Shown one piece after another: positions 50,309-59,372 of a DNA stretch of 64,000 nt. Source of the stretch: Silvimonas soli. Lineage in GTDB: Bacteria > Pseudomonadota > Gammaproteobacteria > Burkholderiales > Chitinibacteraceae. The notes beneath the pieces were generated by a model that was given only the letters and a program-made list of their open reading frames with translations, was not told the origin of the DNA and made no database searches. Every line of letters starts with the position of its first letter. The first letter of the stretch is position 1. The stretch is taken from assembly GCF_030035605.1 (NCBI RefSeq), contig NZ_CP106736.1, forward strand, positions 310,001-374,000, written 5' to 3'. The position numbers were made by a program, and so were the translations under genes.

Positions 50309-53300
50309 TCAGGACCGATAGAGCACCCAAGAGAAGCCGCGACCCGTGCCGTAAAACTGCTTGTCAAATGTGAGCGTTACCACAATGCACACGCGGTAAA
50401 CCGAGGCGCCAGCCACGTTTCGGCGCAGTACAACACTGGCCTCAATCTGGAATTGCGCCATTTGCGGATCGGGCGTAGTGACCACCGCGAAATACGGCAT
50501 CACGGTTTCCGGGCTATTCGTATCGATATCCACTCCAGTGTCGATTCTGAACACGACGCTACCGCCGCCAGATGGAATGCTGAACCCTTGGACAGAGTTG
50601 CCACTTGCAGCTGCAACGGCACCACCCAGTCGGCCCCGCGCCATGTAGCCCGATCCATCCGGTTTGAACCAGAACCCTGGCGCCCAGAGCGCGTAATCGT
50701 TCGGCCCCGCGTTCAGATTCATGCCAATCGACCAGTCCGCGTTATGAATCACCCCCGCCGTGATATCGCCAAGGTTTGAGGTAATCGCCGACAGCGAGCC
50801 CGCATCAATCTTGTTCGCCGATATCCTCCCGATCACCGCGTCATTGATAATGGTCTGGCCACCCTGCACAACAAAGGCCGGTGTAACGCCATTGTTGTAG
50901 TCGTTGATCACCGCAAATCGACTTGCCATGACCAGAACCTGACTGGTAACCACCCCCGCATTGTTCTCGATGCCCAGGCCCAGGCCGCCAAAGTAGTATT
51001 GGCCGTTGGCGGTCATTCCCACTTTGACTGACCATTGCGCCGCGACGTCGCTGGCCAGCTGGTCCACCTTCACAGTGGCACCCGCGCCGCTGTCGATCTT
51101 GTCCAGCATCGACTTGGCCAGTTGCGTTTCCCCGATCTGGCCACCGAGGTACGCCAGAATTTCGGTCGCGTCGCTACTGCTACGCCCATGTACGCCTTGC
51201 CCGTCGGGGTACCACGCCCCTATATTCCCCGACTTGTCGATCAGCCTTGCCCAATACCAGAAGTCCACTGCTGCAGCCAAACCCATCTGCGTATAGGTGT
51301 TCTGCGGGTAAGCCAGGTCGGCCAGCTTGATGGCGTTGGCCCGGTCGTTGCTGGTGCTGTACCAGATTTCAGTCCGCTCCACGTCCAGCGGGCCACTCGG
51401 AAAACCCCAGTCCAGCCTGATGGCCATGGGCAGCGCGGTGGGTTTCAACATGGTCACGACGGGTGGTGGCGTGGTTTTGCCCTGCAGCTGTGTTTCCATG
51501 GAGTACGCCGGTACCGAGGCGACTTCCAATGGGTTGATCGCCCGCACCCGCGCCACATAGGCACCCGCGTAAATACCCTGGATATCCACACCCAGCCCGC
51601 CCGTGCGCCCTGCTGTGACCCAGTCGCCATTATCCCTGCGCCATTCCACCACGTAGGCGATAGCACCTTGAGCGGCATCCCAGGCGATATTCAGTGATGT
51701 CAACGCAATGCCCTGGTTGATCATGCTGAACGTGGTCAGGCGCACGTTGGCGGGCGGTGGCTGGACGCTTGGCGGAATCACGGTGATCGGTCGTACATCG
51801 ATCCGCGTACCGTAATCCACCGCGCCAAACTTGCCCGGCTCGTGCTGGGTGCCTGTGATATCAAAGATCAGGCCGTCTTTGTCCCGCATTTTGACGTTCA
51901 TCACACGGAACAATTGCGGCGCCAGTTCAGCGCTGTCCAGCAACCAGACGGACTCGGGGATGGGCGGTGTTGAAAACGCAGTTTTCACCGTCACCGTGTC
52001 ACCGTCCACGCTCAACACCTCGCGCGATTCAATGACGGCGGTCGGCAATACCACCGACAGCAGATCACCTGCACGCACCACCGGTGCCTTGTCCAGTGTG
52101 ATGGCCTTGCCTGCTACCGCCCTGATACGGCCACCATTGCGGCGCCCGGCGCGATGCGGGTCGGCAATGGCCACGATCTGGCCCGGCAGGCAGATGGCGC
52201 CGTCCAGCCCCACAGAAAACGACACAGTGCCAGTTTCCAGCCGACTGCTGATCAAAGCCCATTGCCCAGCGCGCTGCGCCTGGCTTTGGCTGGTACAGCC
52301 AAACGCGGTGATGTCCGCCTTGTTGATGCCGTATCGGGCGATACCCTCCGGGTCTTCCACGTATTCGACTTTCTGGCGCCCCATATCAGACTGATCGCAC
52401 CAGCTGACCATGGCCGTGGTGTAACGCGTACTGAGCGGGCTCCCCGCGTAGGTAAACTTGCCGTCGATAATATTGGCCGGGGTATACAGATACGCGGTGT
52501 CGGCCGGCGCATCCGCTGCCACCACCACCTGGCCCGACGCCCAGTAAGACACGCCCCGGAAAATGCTGGCCAGGTCTTGCAGCACCTTGTAGGCCTGTTC
52601 CTGTGTTTGCAGGTACACGTTGCAGGCAAAGCGCGGTTCAGTACCGCCCTTGCCATCGGGCACCAGTTCATCGCAATACTGTGCAATACGATACAGCTGG
52701 AATTTGTCGATCTGGGTCGCGTTGATGCGGTCACCCAGACCGTAACGCTGGTGCAATACCAGGTCGTAGTAAATCCACGCGGGGTTATCAGTCCACGCAA
52801 TTTTGAAATTGCCTTTCCAGATACCCACGTACGTACGGGTGCGCGGGTCGTAGTTGTCCGGCACTCTGATCAGGCGCAGATAGCAGTCGTAAGCACGCGT
52901 CGGGATGCTGGAAAACTGGCTGGCATCGATCTGTATACCGACCACCGCCGAGTTCGGGTAACGCAACTTGGCATCGATGACTTCGGTTAGCGATTCTATG
53001 GTCACGCGATCGGCAATGGTTGCGCTGTTCTTGTTGGGCGTGATCCGGTGTACCCGCAACTGCCAGCCAGTTTTGGCTTTGGGCAAATCAATGCGGTGGC
53101 TGCGGGTGTAGGTGGTCGTGGTCTTGCCATCGAAAGCGCCCCTGAACACGTTCTGAAACGCGGCACCGTCGGTGGATAGGTCTATCGCATACTCGATCCG
53201 GTAACCAGTGATATTGCCGTTGGACGTATTGGTCTGCTGCAATTGCGGCACGGTCAGGCGCAGACGTAATGCCGACAGCGTCGGACGGTTTACCAAACGC

Positions 53301-53617
53301 GACCAGTCCTGATCTGACTTCAGTTCAACACCGAGCGCGTATTCGCTTTCCACAGCAGGAAAGCCCGCGATATAGCCCTGGTCCTGGGTACCGACACGCG
53401 TATCCACTTTGACGTTTTGAAAGTTGTAGCTGCCGTCCGAATTCTGCAACGGTGTGCCGTCGAGGATGATGCTGCGCCCGCCATCGACCAGCCCGCCGAT
53501 TTCGCCCTCAGACAACAGGTCCAGCACCCGCGCATACGAAATGCTGCGCAGGCTGTCGCGGGCTTCTGTTGGCGTAGAGCCGCCACCACCACCTTTCTTG
53601 TATCCGATCAGTTCCAT
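50309..53617 (-). CDS. tail tip / host-specificity protein J
   Basis: Lambda gpJ homologue: the central tail-tip protein that contacts the host receptor. The start at 53617 gives MELIGYKKGGGGGSTPTEARDSLRS, the usual phage J start. The 1,102-residue protein has the N-terminal TipJ part (ARVLDLLSEGEIGGLVDG), a middle with fibronectin-type III units (PPPANVRLTTFSMINQ and following), and a C-terminal DUF1983-like part with DAVIGRISANKIDAGSLSAI. The last 150 residues are probably the receptor-binding region. Tandem terminator-like hairpins lie just upstream. Confidence 0.93.
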   Translation of the reverse strand: MELIGYKKGGGGGSTPTEARDSLRSISYARVLDLLSEGEIGGLVDGGRSIILDGTPLQNSDGSYNFQNVKVDTRVGTQDQGYIAGFPAVESEYALGVELKSDQDWSRLVNRPTLSALRLRLTVPQLQQTNTSNGNITGYRIEYAIDLSTDGAAFQNVFRGAFDGKTTTTYTRSHRIDLPKAKTGWQLRVHRITPNKNSATIADRVTIESLTEVIDAKLRYPNSAVVGIQIDASQFSSIPTRAYDCYLRLIRVPDNYDPRTRTYVGIWKGNFKIAWTDNPAWIYYDLVLHQRYGLGDRINATQIDKFQLYRIAQYCDELVPDGKGGTEPRFACNVYLQTQEQAYKVLQDLASIFRGVSYWASGQVVVAADAPADTAYLYTPANIIDGKFTYAGSPLSTRYTTAMVSWCDQSDMGRQKVEYVEDPEGIARYGINKADITAFGCTSQSQAQRAGQWALISSRLETGTVSFSVGLDGAICLPGQIVAIADPHRAGRRNGGRIRAVAGKAITLDKAPVVRAGDLLSVVLPTAVIESREVLSVDGDTVTVKTAFSTPPIPESVWLLDSAELAPQLFRVMNVKMRDKDGLIFDITGTQHEPGKFGAVDYGTRIDVRPITVIPPSVQPPPANVRLTTFSMINQGIALTSLNIAWDAAQGAIAYVVEWRRDNGDWVTAGRTGGLGVDIQGIYAGAYVARVRAINPLEVASVPAYSMETQLQGKTTPPPVVTMLKPTALPMAIRLDWGFPSGPLDVERTEIWYSTSNDRANAIKLADLAYPQNTYTQMGLAAAVDFWYWARLIDKSGNIGAWYPDGQGVHGRSSSDATEILAYLGGQIGETQLAKSMLDKIDSGAGATVKVDQLASDVAAQWSVKVGMTANGQYYFGGLGLGIENNAGVVTSQVLVMASRFAVINDYNNGVTPAFVVQGGQTIINDAVIGRISANKIDAGSLSAITSNLGDITAGVIHNADWSIGMNLNAGPNDYALWAPGFWFKPDGSGYMARGRLGGAVAAASGNSVQGFSIPSGGGSVVFRIDTGVDIDTNSPETVMPYFAVVTTPDPQMAQFQIEASVVLRRNVAGASVYRVCIVVTLTFDKQFYGTGRGFSWVLYRS

Positions 53618-53629
53618 GGGTCCACGCAT

Positions 53630-53651
53630 AAAAAAACCCGCACGGGGCGGG
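53630..53651 (-). terminator. second of two hairpins upstream of J
   Basis: Minus strand CCCGC/GCGGG stem followed by seven T residues; the run ends 12 bases before the J start codon. Confidence 0.65.
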
Positions 53652-53661
53652 ATTGGCAAAT

Positions 53662-53684
53662 AAAAAGGCCCGCATATGCGGGCC
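53662..53684 (-). terminator. first of two hairpins upstream of J
   Basis: Perfect GGCCCGCAT/ATGCGGGCC palindrome followed by five T residues on the minus strand, between the lipoprotein gene and J. Confidence 0.75.
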
Positions 53685-53710
53685 GGGGAATGGAGACTTC
53701 AGTCGGGTAC

Positions 53711-54136
53711 TCAGAGCGTCGAAGGCTGCACAACCGGCCCGCTTTCGGCATCAGGAATACTGATCCGATAGGCTCTCGTTTCGTGGGCGTTGATATGGGT
53801 TTCAACTTCACGGCGCGAACCGCCAGCGCCGCACATGCCATTGCCCTCCGCCACCGCCGCAAACACCAGGCGGCCCGGCTGGAGGTGGAAAGTGGCGACC
53901 TCCTTCTGGGCCAGCGCTGCAACGCGCACGCCGTTGATATAGAGTGAAATATAACAACCACCGTTCACAAACCCGGCATCGCGCGACACCACGGCTGTAG
54001 CGGTCGCATCAGCAGTCACCGACTGAGACCCGAACAGACGATCTTGTGGCGCGGATGTCTGCTGCGATGCGGGTACCGGCGTGGTGGCACAACCGGCCAG
54101 CATCAAGAGTGCAGCCAAAGCGGTCAGGTATTTCAT
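53711..54136 (-). CDS. phage-encoded lipoprotein
   Basis: A 141-residue predicted outer-membrane or periplasmic lipoprotein. The signal peptide MKYLTALAALLMLAGCATT carries the lipobox LAGC with the lipidated Cys at residue 16. The mature part looks beta-rich and has three Cys (GGCYISLYINGVR, GNGMCGAGGSRRE). It resembles small DUF2846-type lipoproteins. It sits between tail genes I and J and after it come two terminator-like hairpins, so it may be expressed separately, as lysogenic conversion genes are. By analogy with lambdoid Cor or Lom it could block receptors against superinfection; this is inference. Confidence 0.82.
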   Translation of the reverse strand: MKYLTALAALLMLAGCATTPVPASQQTSAPQDRLFGSQSVTADATATAVVSRDAGFVNGGCYISLYINGVRVAALAQKEVATFHLQPGRLVFAAVAEGNGMCGAGGSRREVETHINAHETRAYRISIPDAESGPVVQPSTL

Positions 54137-54199
54137 GCCCCCCCCTTTACGTATGACCGGCTACCCTACCGCTTACTCGCAGCCCGCTTTTTGACGCAA

Positions 54200-54787
54200 T
54201 CAGGCCATATCCTCTGAGAAGATCCCGGCACTAATCACCGCGCTACCGATGATCATGCGGCCGTAGCCCAGCGGTACCGGGTTGCCCTGCGCCGACGTGT
54301 TCACCGGGCCGTTAAAGTTGTAGCTGGCCTTGTTGTCGGGCCGGTCACTGGTCCCGAGCCCGGCTGGTTGTGGCGAGAGCATCTGGATCACCCCGCCCAA
54401 TGCCAACATGGCGCCCATTTTCATCATGGGTATGCCGATCGCACCAAACCCGAAATACGTCAACACAGCCCCTACAATCACCAAGACAGCCCCGACGATG
54501 ACTTGTAGAATGCCGCCGCGCTTGTTGCCGGTCAGGACAGGTGCGATACGGATTTCATCGGCGCCCAGCGGGTCGTGCAGGTTTTCCACCGCAACGTTGC
54601 GCTTGCCGTGGAATATGGCATAGACCACGCCACGGTCCCGTGCAGTCATCAGTTCGCGTTCAAAGCCGGGCAGCATCGCGCACATGGCACGCACGGCGCC
54701 TGCGGTGTTGGACACCACAAACTCATGCACGCGCCCGAACTTGGCACCCAGCGCGCCGTACAGGCGAATGGTTCGCAGCTTTTCCAT
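54200..54787 (-). CDS. tail assembly protein I
   Basis: Lambda gpI homologue, needed for tail-tip assembly. The start at 54787 (MEKLRTIRLYGALGAKFGR) is the family N-terminus and overlaps the stop of K by one base (TAATG). The 195 residues have a ubiquitin-like N-terminal domain, two hydrophobic helices (GGILQVIVGAVLVIVGAVLTYFGF), and a C-terminal YNFNGPVNTSAQGNPVPLGYG segment typical of the family. Confidence 0.92.
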   Translation of the reverse strand: MEKLRTIRLYGALGAKFGRVHEFVVSNTAGAVRAMCAMLPGFERELMTARDRGVVYAIFHGKRNVAVENLHDPLGADEIRIAPVLTGNKRGGILQVIVGAVLVIVGAVLTYFGFGAIGIPMMKMGAMLALGGVIQMLSPQPAGLGTSDRPDNKASYNFNGPVNTSAQGNPVPLGYGRMIIGSAVISAGIFSEDMA

Positions 54788-55551
54788 TACATCAGCTCCC
54801 GGTGGCGCAGCACGGCGCGGGTGATTTCTGCCCAGTAGCCGCCGTACACCACGCGCTCGGACAACCGGCCATACAGGTGATGCAGCATGATGCTGCGACC
54901 GATACCGGGCACATCGCCAAGGTAGATACCGCCATGGTTGGCGTTGTCGGGCGAGCGGTACTGCATCAGGATCACGTCGCCTGGCTGCACCGCATCGATG
55001 CCACCCGGTACAACCGTAAAACCCGCCTCGCCAAACTGACGCATATAGAGGTCTTCGCCGCGCTCCCACCAGCCATCGGTGCGGGGGAAATCCGGCAAGG
55101 TGATGCCTTTTTCTTGCGCATACCAGTCGCGAATCAACGCGTAGCAATCCAGTACGCCGTGATGAAACTCGCGCCCGATCAGGGGCGCTTTATAGCCCAC
55201 GGGTTTGATGGTCTGCAGATCGGCAACCACCGGCTGGTCATCCGGGCCGGGCATCACTGAGACGATATGCCACGGCAGGCCACTACCCTCACACGTCACC
55301 CGATCGGCCTCGCTGGCCACAGCGGTGTGATTGGGATGCGAGTGAACCACGGCAAGCACCTTGCCCTGATCTTCTGCTGCTGCGTATTGTTCGGCAGAGA
55401 TCCGAAACTGCTCGGCACCGTCGCCCGACGCCGAGTTGTTGCACGGCAAGTACACCTGGCGGCGTCCCATGGCCAGCACCAACCCGCAGGCTTCGCGCGG
55501 ATACTGCTGCAATGCATGGGCATTGATATCGGCCAGCACTTTTTTTTGCAT
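54787..55551 (-). CDS. tail assembly protein K (JAMM plus NlpC/P60 peptidase)
   Basis: Lambda gpK homologue with two peptidase domains. The start at 55551 has GAGG upstream. An N-terminal JAB/MPN domain carries a full JAMM motif, HSHPNHTAVASEAD (H-x-H-x7-S-x2-D). The C-terminal NlpC/P60 domain has the nucleophile Cys in DCYALIRDWYAQ and the His in ANHGGIYLG. These parts are thought to process tail-tip proteins or open the cell wall. It lies between L and I with overlapping junctions. Confidence 0.93.
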   Translation of the reverse strand: MQKKVLADINAHALQQYPREACGLVLAMGRRQVYLPCNNSASGDGAEQFRISAEQYAAAEDQGKVLAVVHSHPNHTAVASEADRVTCEGSGLPWHIVSVMPGPDDQPVVADLQTIKPVGYKAPLIGREFHHGVLDCYALIRDWYAQEKGITLPDFPRTDGWWERGEDLYMRQFGEAGFTVVPGGIDAVQPGDVILMQYRSPDNANHGGIYLGDVPGIGRSIMLHHLYGRLSERVVYGGYWAEITRAVLRHRELM

Positions 55552-55553
55552 GA

Positions 55554-56288
55554 TCAAACCCTCGTCAAGTCGGCACCGGGGAAACTCCCGAACGGCAATT
55601 CCTCGTTCTCGCCCCACCGCTTCTTGCAGCTGCACAACAAACCCCTGCAGCGGTCCAGCGCAGGGTCACTGACCGGGTTGTCCTGGCGGTCAAAATAGAG
55701 CGCGCCGGTATAACCGCAATCCGGCCCACGGTAGCCACTGCCACCGATGCCCAGCCAACTGCACACGTTGGCCATGATCTGGCGGCGTGGCAGGCGCACG
55801 TTGTCAAAGTCCAGTGGTGATACCAGCAGGAATTCCACGTTGTCCGGGTTTTCGGCGTTCTTCTGCTCGATCTTCCACAGTTCAGGCGGAAACTCTTCAG
55901 TCGCATCCGCCGATGGGTTGCCTTCCTGAAAATTGCAGTCATCCAGGTACTGGGCCAGCGTGCAGCGAAAAATCACATCCGCGCCGATCAGGTCATCCAG
56001 TGCAATACACATAGCGGAAACAATGCCCGCGATCGGTTCACCGTCTGACCCCATGCCAATGTTGCCGACGGTCAGCCGGGGGCGCGGTGCGGTGCCTTGC
56101 GCGCTGCGCTCGATCCCTTCGATCTGCACCGCCCATGCGGTGTATTCGTTGTCCTGCCACCAGATGGAGCCCGACTGCGGGTAGGGATGAAACCGTAGTA
56201 GATCGCCACCAATTCGTGTGGCGTCAAGTTCATAGAGTCGCACCTTGCCGCCCGGCTCCAGCCGCTGCATGTCCGCAAGAATGGGCAT
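55554..56288 (-). CDS. minor tail protein L
   Basis: Lambda gpL homologue, a tail-tip complex protein. The 244 residues start MPILADMQRLEPGGKVRLYELD and end with four conserved Cys (NVCSWLGI, PDCGYTG, DRCRGLLCSC) in the C-terminal domain, which in lambda gpL binds an iron-sulfur cluster. It is followed 2 bases later by K. In lambda L follows M directly; here a tail-fibre block separates them. Confidence 0.93.
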   Translation of the reverse strand: MPILADMQRLEPGGKVRLYELDATRIGGDLLRFHPYPQSGSIWWQDNEYTAWAVQIEGIERSAQGTAPRPRLTVGNIGMGSDGEPIAGIVSAMCIALDDLIGADVIFRCTLAQYLDDCNFQEGNPSADATEEFPPELWKIEQKNAENPDNVEFLLVSPLDFDNVRLPRRQIMANVCSWLGIGGSGYRGPDCGYTGALYFDRQDNPVSDPALDRCRGLLCSCKKRWGENEELPFGSFPGADLTRV

Positions 56289-56291
56289 AGC

Positions 56292-56657
56292 TCAGTCCTC
56301 TATGGCAGGCACACTGGCCGCACCCTGCTGCAGCGCACTGATTTGAGTGGCCTGCTGGTCAATAATGCCCTGCCGGGTAATAGCGTTTTGTTGTTCAGTG
56401 GCCAGTTGCGCTTTGAGGTCCAGCACTTGGGCAACAAGACCCGCGTTGACGGCACCCAGTACACCCTCAAGCTCCAGCCCCTCCTGCATCGCGATGGCGA
56501 TAGGCACAGAGCGCTGGGCAGTACGCGACAGTACCTGACCGGTTTCATCGTCATAGGTCAGGCTTTCGTGCATGGCGTCCCCGGCAGTCAATGCACCGCT
56601 AAATGCATCCAGGGCCAGATAGACACCGGACAATCCGGTTTTTTTAACGATATTCAT
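56292..56657 (-). CDS. hypothetical phage protein in tail-fibre module
   Basis: Unrecognised 121-residue protein. It starts MNIVKKTGLSGVYLALDAFSGALTAGDAM, and the second half is a predicted coiled coil rich in Gln and Ala (DLKAQLATEQQNAITRQGIIDQQATQ). It lies 3 bases before L and after a terminator-like hairpin. It may be a fibre-attachment or chaperone protein; no function can be assigned. Confidence 0.6.
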   Translation of the reverse strand: MNIVKKTGLSGVYLALDAFSGALTAGDAMHESLTYDDETGQVLSRTAQRSVPIAIAMQEGLELEGVLGAVNAGLVAQVLDLKAQLATEQQNAITRQGIIDQQATQISALQQGAASVPAIED

Positions 56658-56683
56658 CGTTGTGTGTCCTCATTGAAGGCAAT

Positions 56684-56704
56684 AAAAAAGCGGCCCATGG
56701 CCGC
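56684..56704 (-). terminator. terminator-like hairpin after tail-fibre assembly gene
   Basis: Minus strand GCGGCC-ATG-GGCCGC stem followed by six T residues, in the 78-base gap after the assembly gene. Confidence 0.7.
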
Positions 56705-56735
56705 ATTCGTTTTGCTCGATTACCGGATAAAACGA

Positions 56736-57362
56736 CTAGCTCCACCCGGGTGTGAATTTATTGAGTTGGGCACGAGTCATGGACGCAATGGCAGCAGCCA
56801 TCGCCAGCCGCCGTTGATAGATGCCGGTGCCCCGGCCCACGCAATCCGCCCACAGTGACTGGAGATCCGGCAGGGTCATCGGAACGACGGCGCCGGATGC
56901 ATCTACCCACATTCCGCCTGGCACCATGCCCGCCAGCAAGGCGTCGCGGATATCCTGCAATGCGGCGGGTGTGGTCAGCCAGGTGCTCCCGCCATGGTCG
57001 ATACCCGCCATGCGTTCGCTCGCTTCCCAGTCGGGCAATTGCGCCAACGCGGCGGCGCGCAGTTCATCCATGCTGGGCGGTGGTGGTTTCAGACTGGTGC
57101 CATCAGGCAAAGGCCCAAGCTCGGCAATCGCTTGCTGACTACCATCGGCCAGCCAGCACGCCTGGTTACGATAGTCTGCGACCAGTTGCCAACTGGTGCC
57201 ATCAAACACAGCGGCTTGCTGCTCGCCGGTTTCAGGTGGAGCAATGTTGGTGCTGTTGGCGGCGGGCAGATAGGTGCCCGGCTCTTTCCAGTTTTCTTGC
57301 AACTGGACGGCACCAAGGTATTCGCCGGTTTCCGGGCGAAAGCGATACGCGATGTTATTCAT
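56736..57362 (-). CDS. tail fibre assembly protein, DUF4376 type
   Basis: Tail-fibre chaperone-like protein of 208 residues. The N-terminal part (YRFRPETGEYLGAVQLQENWKEPGTYLPAANST) is a common tail-fibre assembly start. The C-terminal DUF4376-like domain runs from about 100 (RAAALAQLPDWEASERMAGIDHGGSTWLTTPAALQDIRDALL). It lies 9 bases after the fibre gene, the usual stf-tfa pairing. Confidence 0.86.
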   Translation of the reverse strand: MNNIAYRFRPETGEYLGAVQLQENWKEPGTYLPAANSTNIAPPETGEQQAAVFDGTSWQLVADYRNQACWLADGSQQAIAELGPLPDGTSLKPPPPSMDELRAAALAQLPDWEASERMAGIDHGGSTWLTTPAALQDIRDALLAGMVPGGMWVDASGAVVPMTLPDLQSLWADCVGRGTGIYQRRLAMAAAIASMTRAQLNKFTPGWS

Positions 57363-57371
57363 GAATTGTCC

Positions 57372-58970
57372 TTAGTCTGACCAGATGCACGGGGTCATGA
57401 CGATGGTGCGCGGATAGGTTTCAGTGCCGTTGCGAACCATATTCCATAACGCTGTCGAGGTCGGGTTTCCGGCATAGAGCGCACCTTGCAAGGTGGCGTT
57501 GGTGACCACCCCGCCCGGTACGCCAGCCGACGTGCTACCGGCGCCGCCATAATCCGTGACCACCTGTTTTGTGTTGCCGCCAAGCGTGCCTGGCGCCACC
57601 ACGCTGTGGTAATGGGTCTGGAATTGATCGTCGTATTTCTTGCCAATGGAAAACGCGCCACTGCCACCGGTATCGCCCCGGATGTATGCGCCGTCTGAGA
57701 AGTCCGGCAACACAAAATCATTTGCAGAGTTGTAGCCCCACGGGAATAACCGCACGGCAAACACGCCGGATGCTGTGGCTGCGTTATTGAATGTCATGCT
57801 GGGCAGCTCGTCGTTCACGCCGGTCAGGATCGTGCCAGCAGGCAACGCCGAACTTTCCACACGAAAACCGCTGTTTCCGAACTGATTATTAAACGTCTGG
57901 ATATCACCCTGCATATCGCCTTCCATGCTGCCTGCGACCAGTCTGACTTTCACGACCGGACAAACCACCTCCAGCAGCAACGGGCTGGCGGCACGGGAAA
58001 CGATCGACCCGTCCATCACGTACGAAAACGGCGGTCGGGTACCCACCCATGCTGGCCAGAAAAACGTCGTACCCACCGGGCCACGGGTTGACAGACCGCC
58101 GCCAGCGGCCGCAGCGGCAGTCGTGAGTGCAGTGACTCGCCCCTTGCTATCGACCGTGATCACCGGTACCGCCGCCGACCCGCCATAAGACCCGGCTTCA
58201 ACGCCAGAATCAGCCAAAGTCAACTTGGCAGATACGTCGGCACTGCCATCCAGATTGACAAACCAGTTACCGTCACCCGTGATGCTGATCTTGCGTGCGG
58301 TCGTTAACTTGTTTGCAGAAGTGACAACACCCGTCGCGGACACTGCATCGGTAATGCCGTAGCCAGCAAGGGTGGTTGGCTTTCCCTGAATGTTCGCCCA
58401 CGGCAAGACCAATGACGTGGAACTCGCCATGGTGAGCCGTCCTTTGCTGTCCACCCGGAAATACGGAATGCTGTTCTGGCCTCCATAAATGCCAGGGGCA
58501 ACGCCGGTATCAACCAGCGTCACCGCGACCTGGCTGGTGCCCTGCCCGGCAGCGTCACCGGTCAGGGTGATCGATTGCGCGATGTTTACACTTTGTGCGG
58601 CTGTGATCTGGCCCTTGTCGTTCACAGTGAACACCGGGATGGTGGTTGCCGATCCATACTGGGCGGCGACCACGCCCGTTTTAGCCAGCGTCAGCTTTGC
58701 CGTAACGTCCTGGCTGCCGTCAAAATTGACGGACCAGCTGGCGTCACCAGTCATGGCAATGCCGCGCGCAGTTTCAAGTTGCTTTGCCGTTATGGCGGTC
58801 TGAGCGGCGTTGGCCAACTGCTCGATCTGCGCTTTGAGATATTGGGTGCGATTGGCCAGTTGCTTGCCCTGGCGGTTGGAAACGCCACCGTCGCCACCGC
58901 GTACAAAATCCCGTGTCTCAAGCTGGTAAACGCCCTCTTCCCATTGCGCCTGCTCGGTAAGATTCGCCAT
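57372..58970 (-). CDS. tail fibre protein
   Basis: Side tail fibre of 532 residues. The ATG at 58970 overlaps the M stop codon by one base. The N-terminus (MANLTEQAQWEEGVYQLETRDFVRGGDGGVSNRQGKQLANRTQYLK) is the family tail-attachment region. Three internal repeats of about 50 residues follow, each with TGD-x-DxSG/K-VxVT... -PVFTVNDKGQITA or VDSKGRLT/VDSKGRVT ends. A collar-like C-terminal domain starts GPVGTTFFWPAW and ends in YIRGDTGGSGAF and HYHSVVAP, typical receptor-binding fibre tips. Confidence 0.88.
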   Translation of the reverse strand: MANLTEQAQWEEGVYQLETRDFVRGGDGGVSNRQGKQLANRTQYLKAQIEQLANAAQTAITAKQLETARGIAMTGDASWSVNFDGSQDVTAKLTLAKTGVVAAQYGSATTIPVFTVNDKGQITAAQSVNIAQSITLTGDAAGQGTSQVAVTLVDTGVAPGIYGGQNSIPYFRVDSKGRLTMASSTSLVLPWANIQGKPTTLAGYGITDAVSATGVVTSANKLTTARKISITGDGNWFVNLDGSADVSAKLTLADSGVEAGSYGGSAAVPVITVDSKGRVTALTTAAAAAGGGLSTRGPVGTTFFWPAWVGTRPPFSYVMDGSIVSRAASPLLLEVVCPVVKVRLVAGSMEGDMQGDIQTFNNQFGNSGFRVESSALPAGTILTGVNDELPSMTFNNAATASGVFAVRLFPWGYNSANDFVLPDFSDGAYIRGDTGGSGAFSIGKKYDDQFQTHYHSVVAPGTLGGNTKQVVTDYGGAGSTSAGVPGGVVTNATLQGALYAGNPTSTALWNMVRNGTETYPRTIVMTPCIWSD

Positions 58971-59362
58971 CAATTGCTCCAATACTGGCGGGTGCCGTCG
59001 TACTGCGCCTCGCCGTTATAACGAAAGCCCGGCTTGAATGTTTGTTCCAGCGTCACTGTCAGTGTGTACAGGCCACCGCCCAGGCTTTTAAATTTCAATC
59101 CGGCAGCGGTATACAGCCCTGCCTGCTCACGACCCGGCGCGGTCCAGAAAAACGCGCGACCATCCGCATGGCTTTCGAGAAAATCCCGGATGGGGAATAC
59201 TTCGTCGCTTTCGCCGGTGAACGACAGCGGCCACGAATCAGAAATGTTGTTCAGGCCATCTGCCACCCGCACCGCGTATCCGTCGCCAAACTGCGCTTTG
59301 AGTTGCGCAAACTTGGTTTCCCCTTCCGCGCCGATCTGCGGACTCCACACAAATGTGTCCAT
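58970..59362 (-). CDS. minor tail protein M
   Basis: Lambda gpM homologue of 130 residues, a tail-tip component. It starts MDTFVWSPQIGAEGETKFAQLKAQFGDGYAVRV and ends with a beta-rich part (YTLTVTLEQTFKPGFRYNG). It lies 10 bases after the tape-measure gene, the canonical H-M order. Confidence 0.9.
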   Translation of the reverse strand: MDTFVWSPQIGAEGETKFAQLKAQFGDGYAVRVADGLNNISDSWPLSFTGESDEVFPIRDFLESHADGRAFFWTAPGREQAGLYTAAGLKFKSLGGGLYTLTVTLEQTFKPGFRYNGEAQYDGTRQYWSN

Positions 59363-59372
59363 TGCTCCCCCA

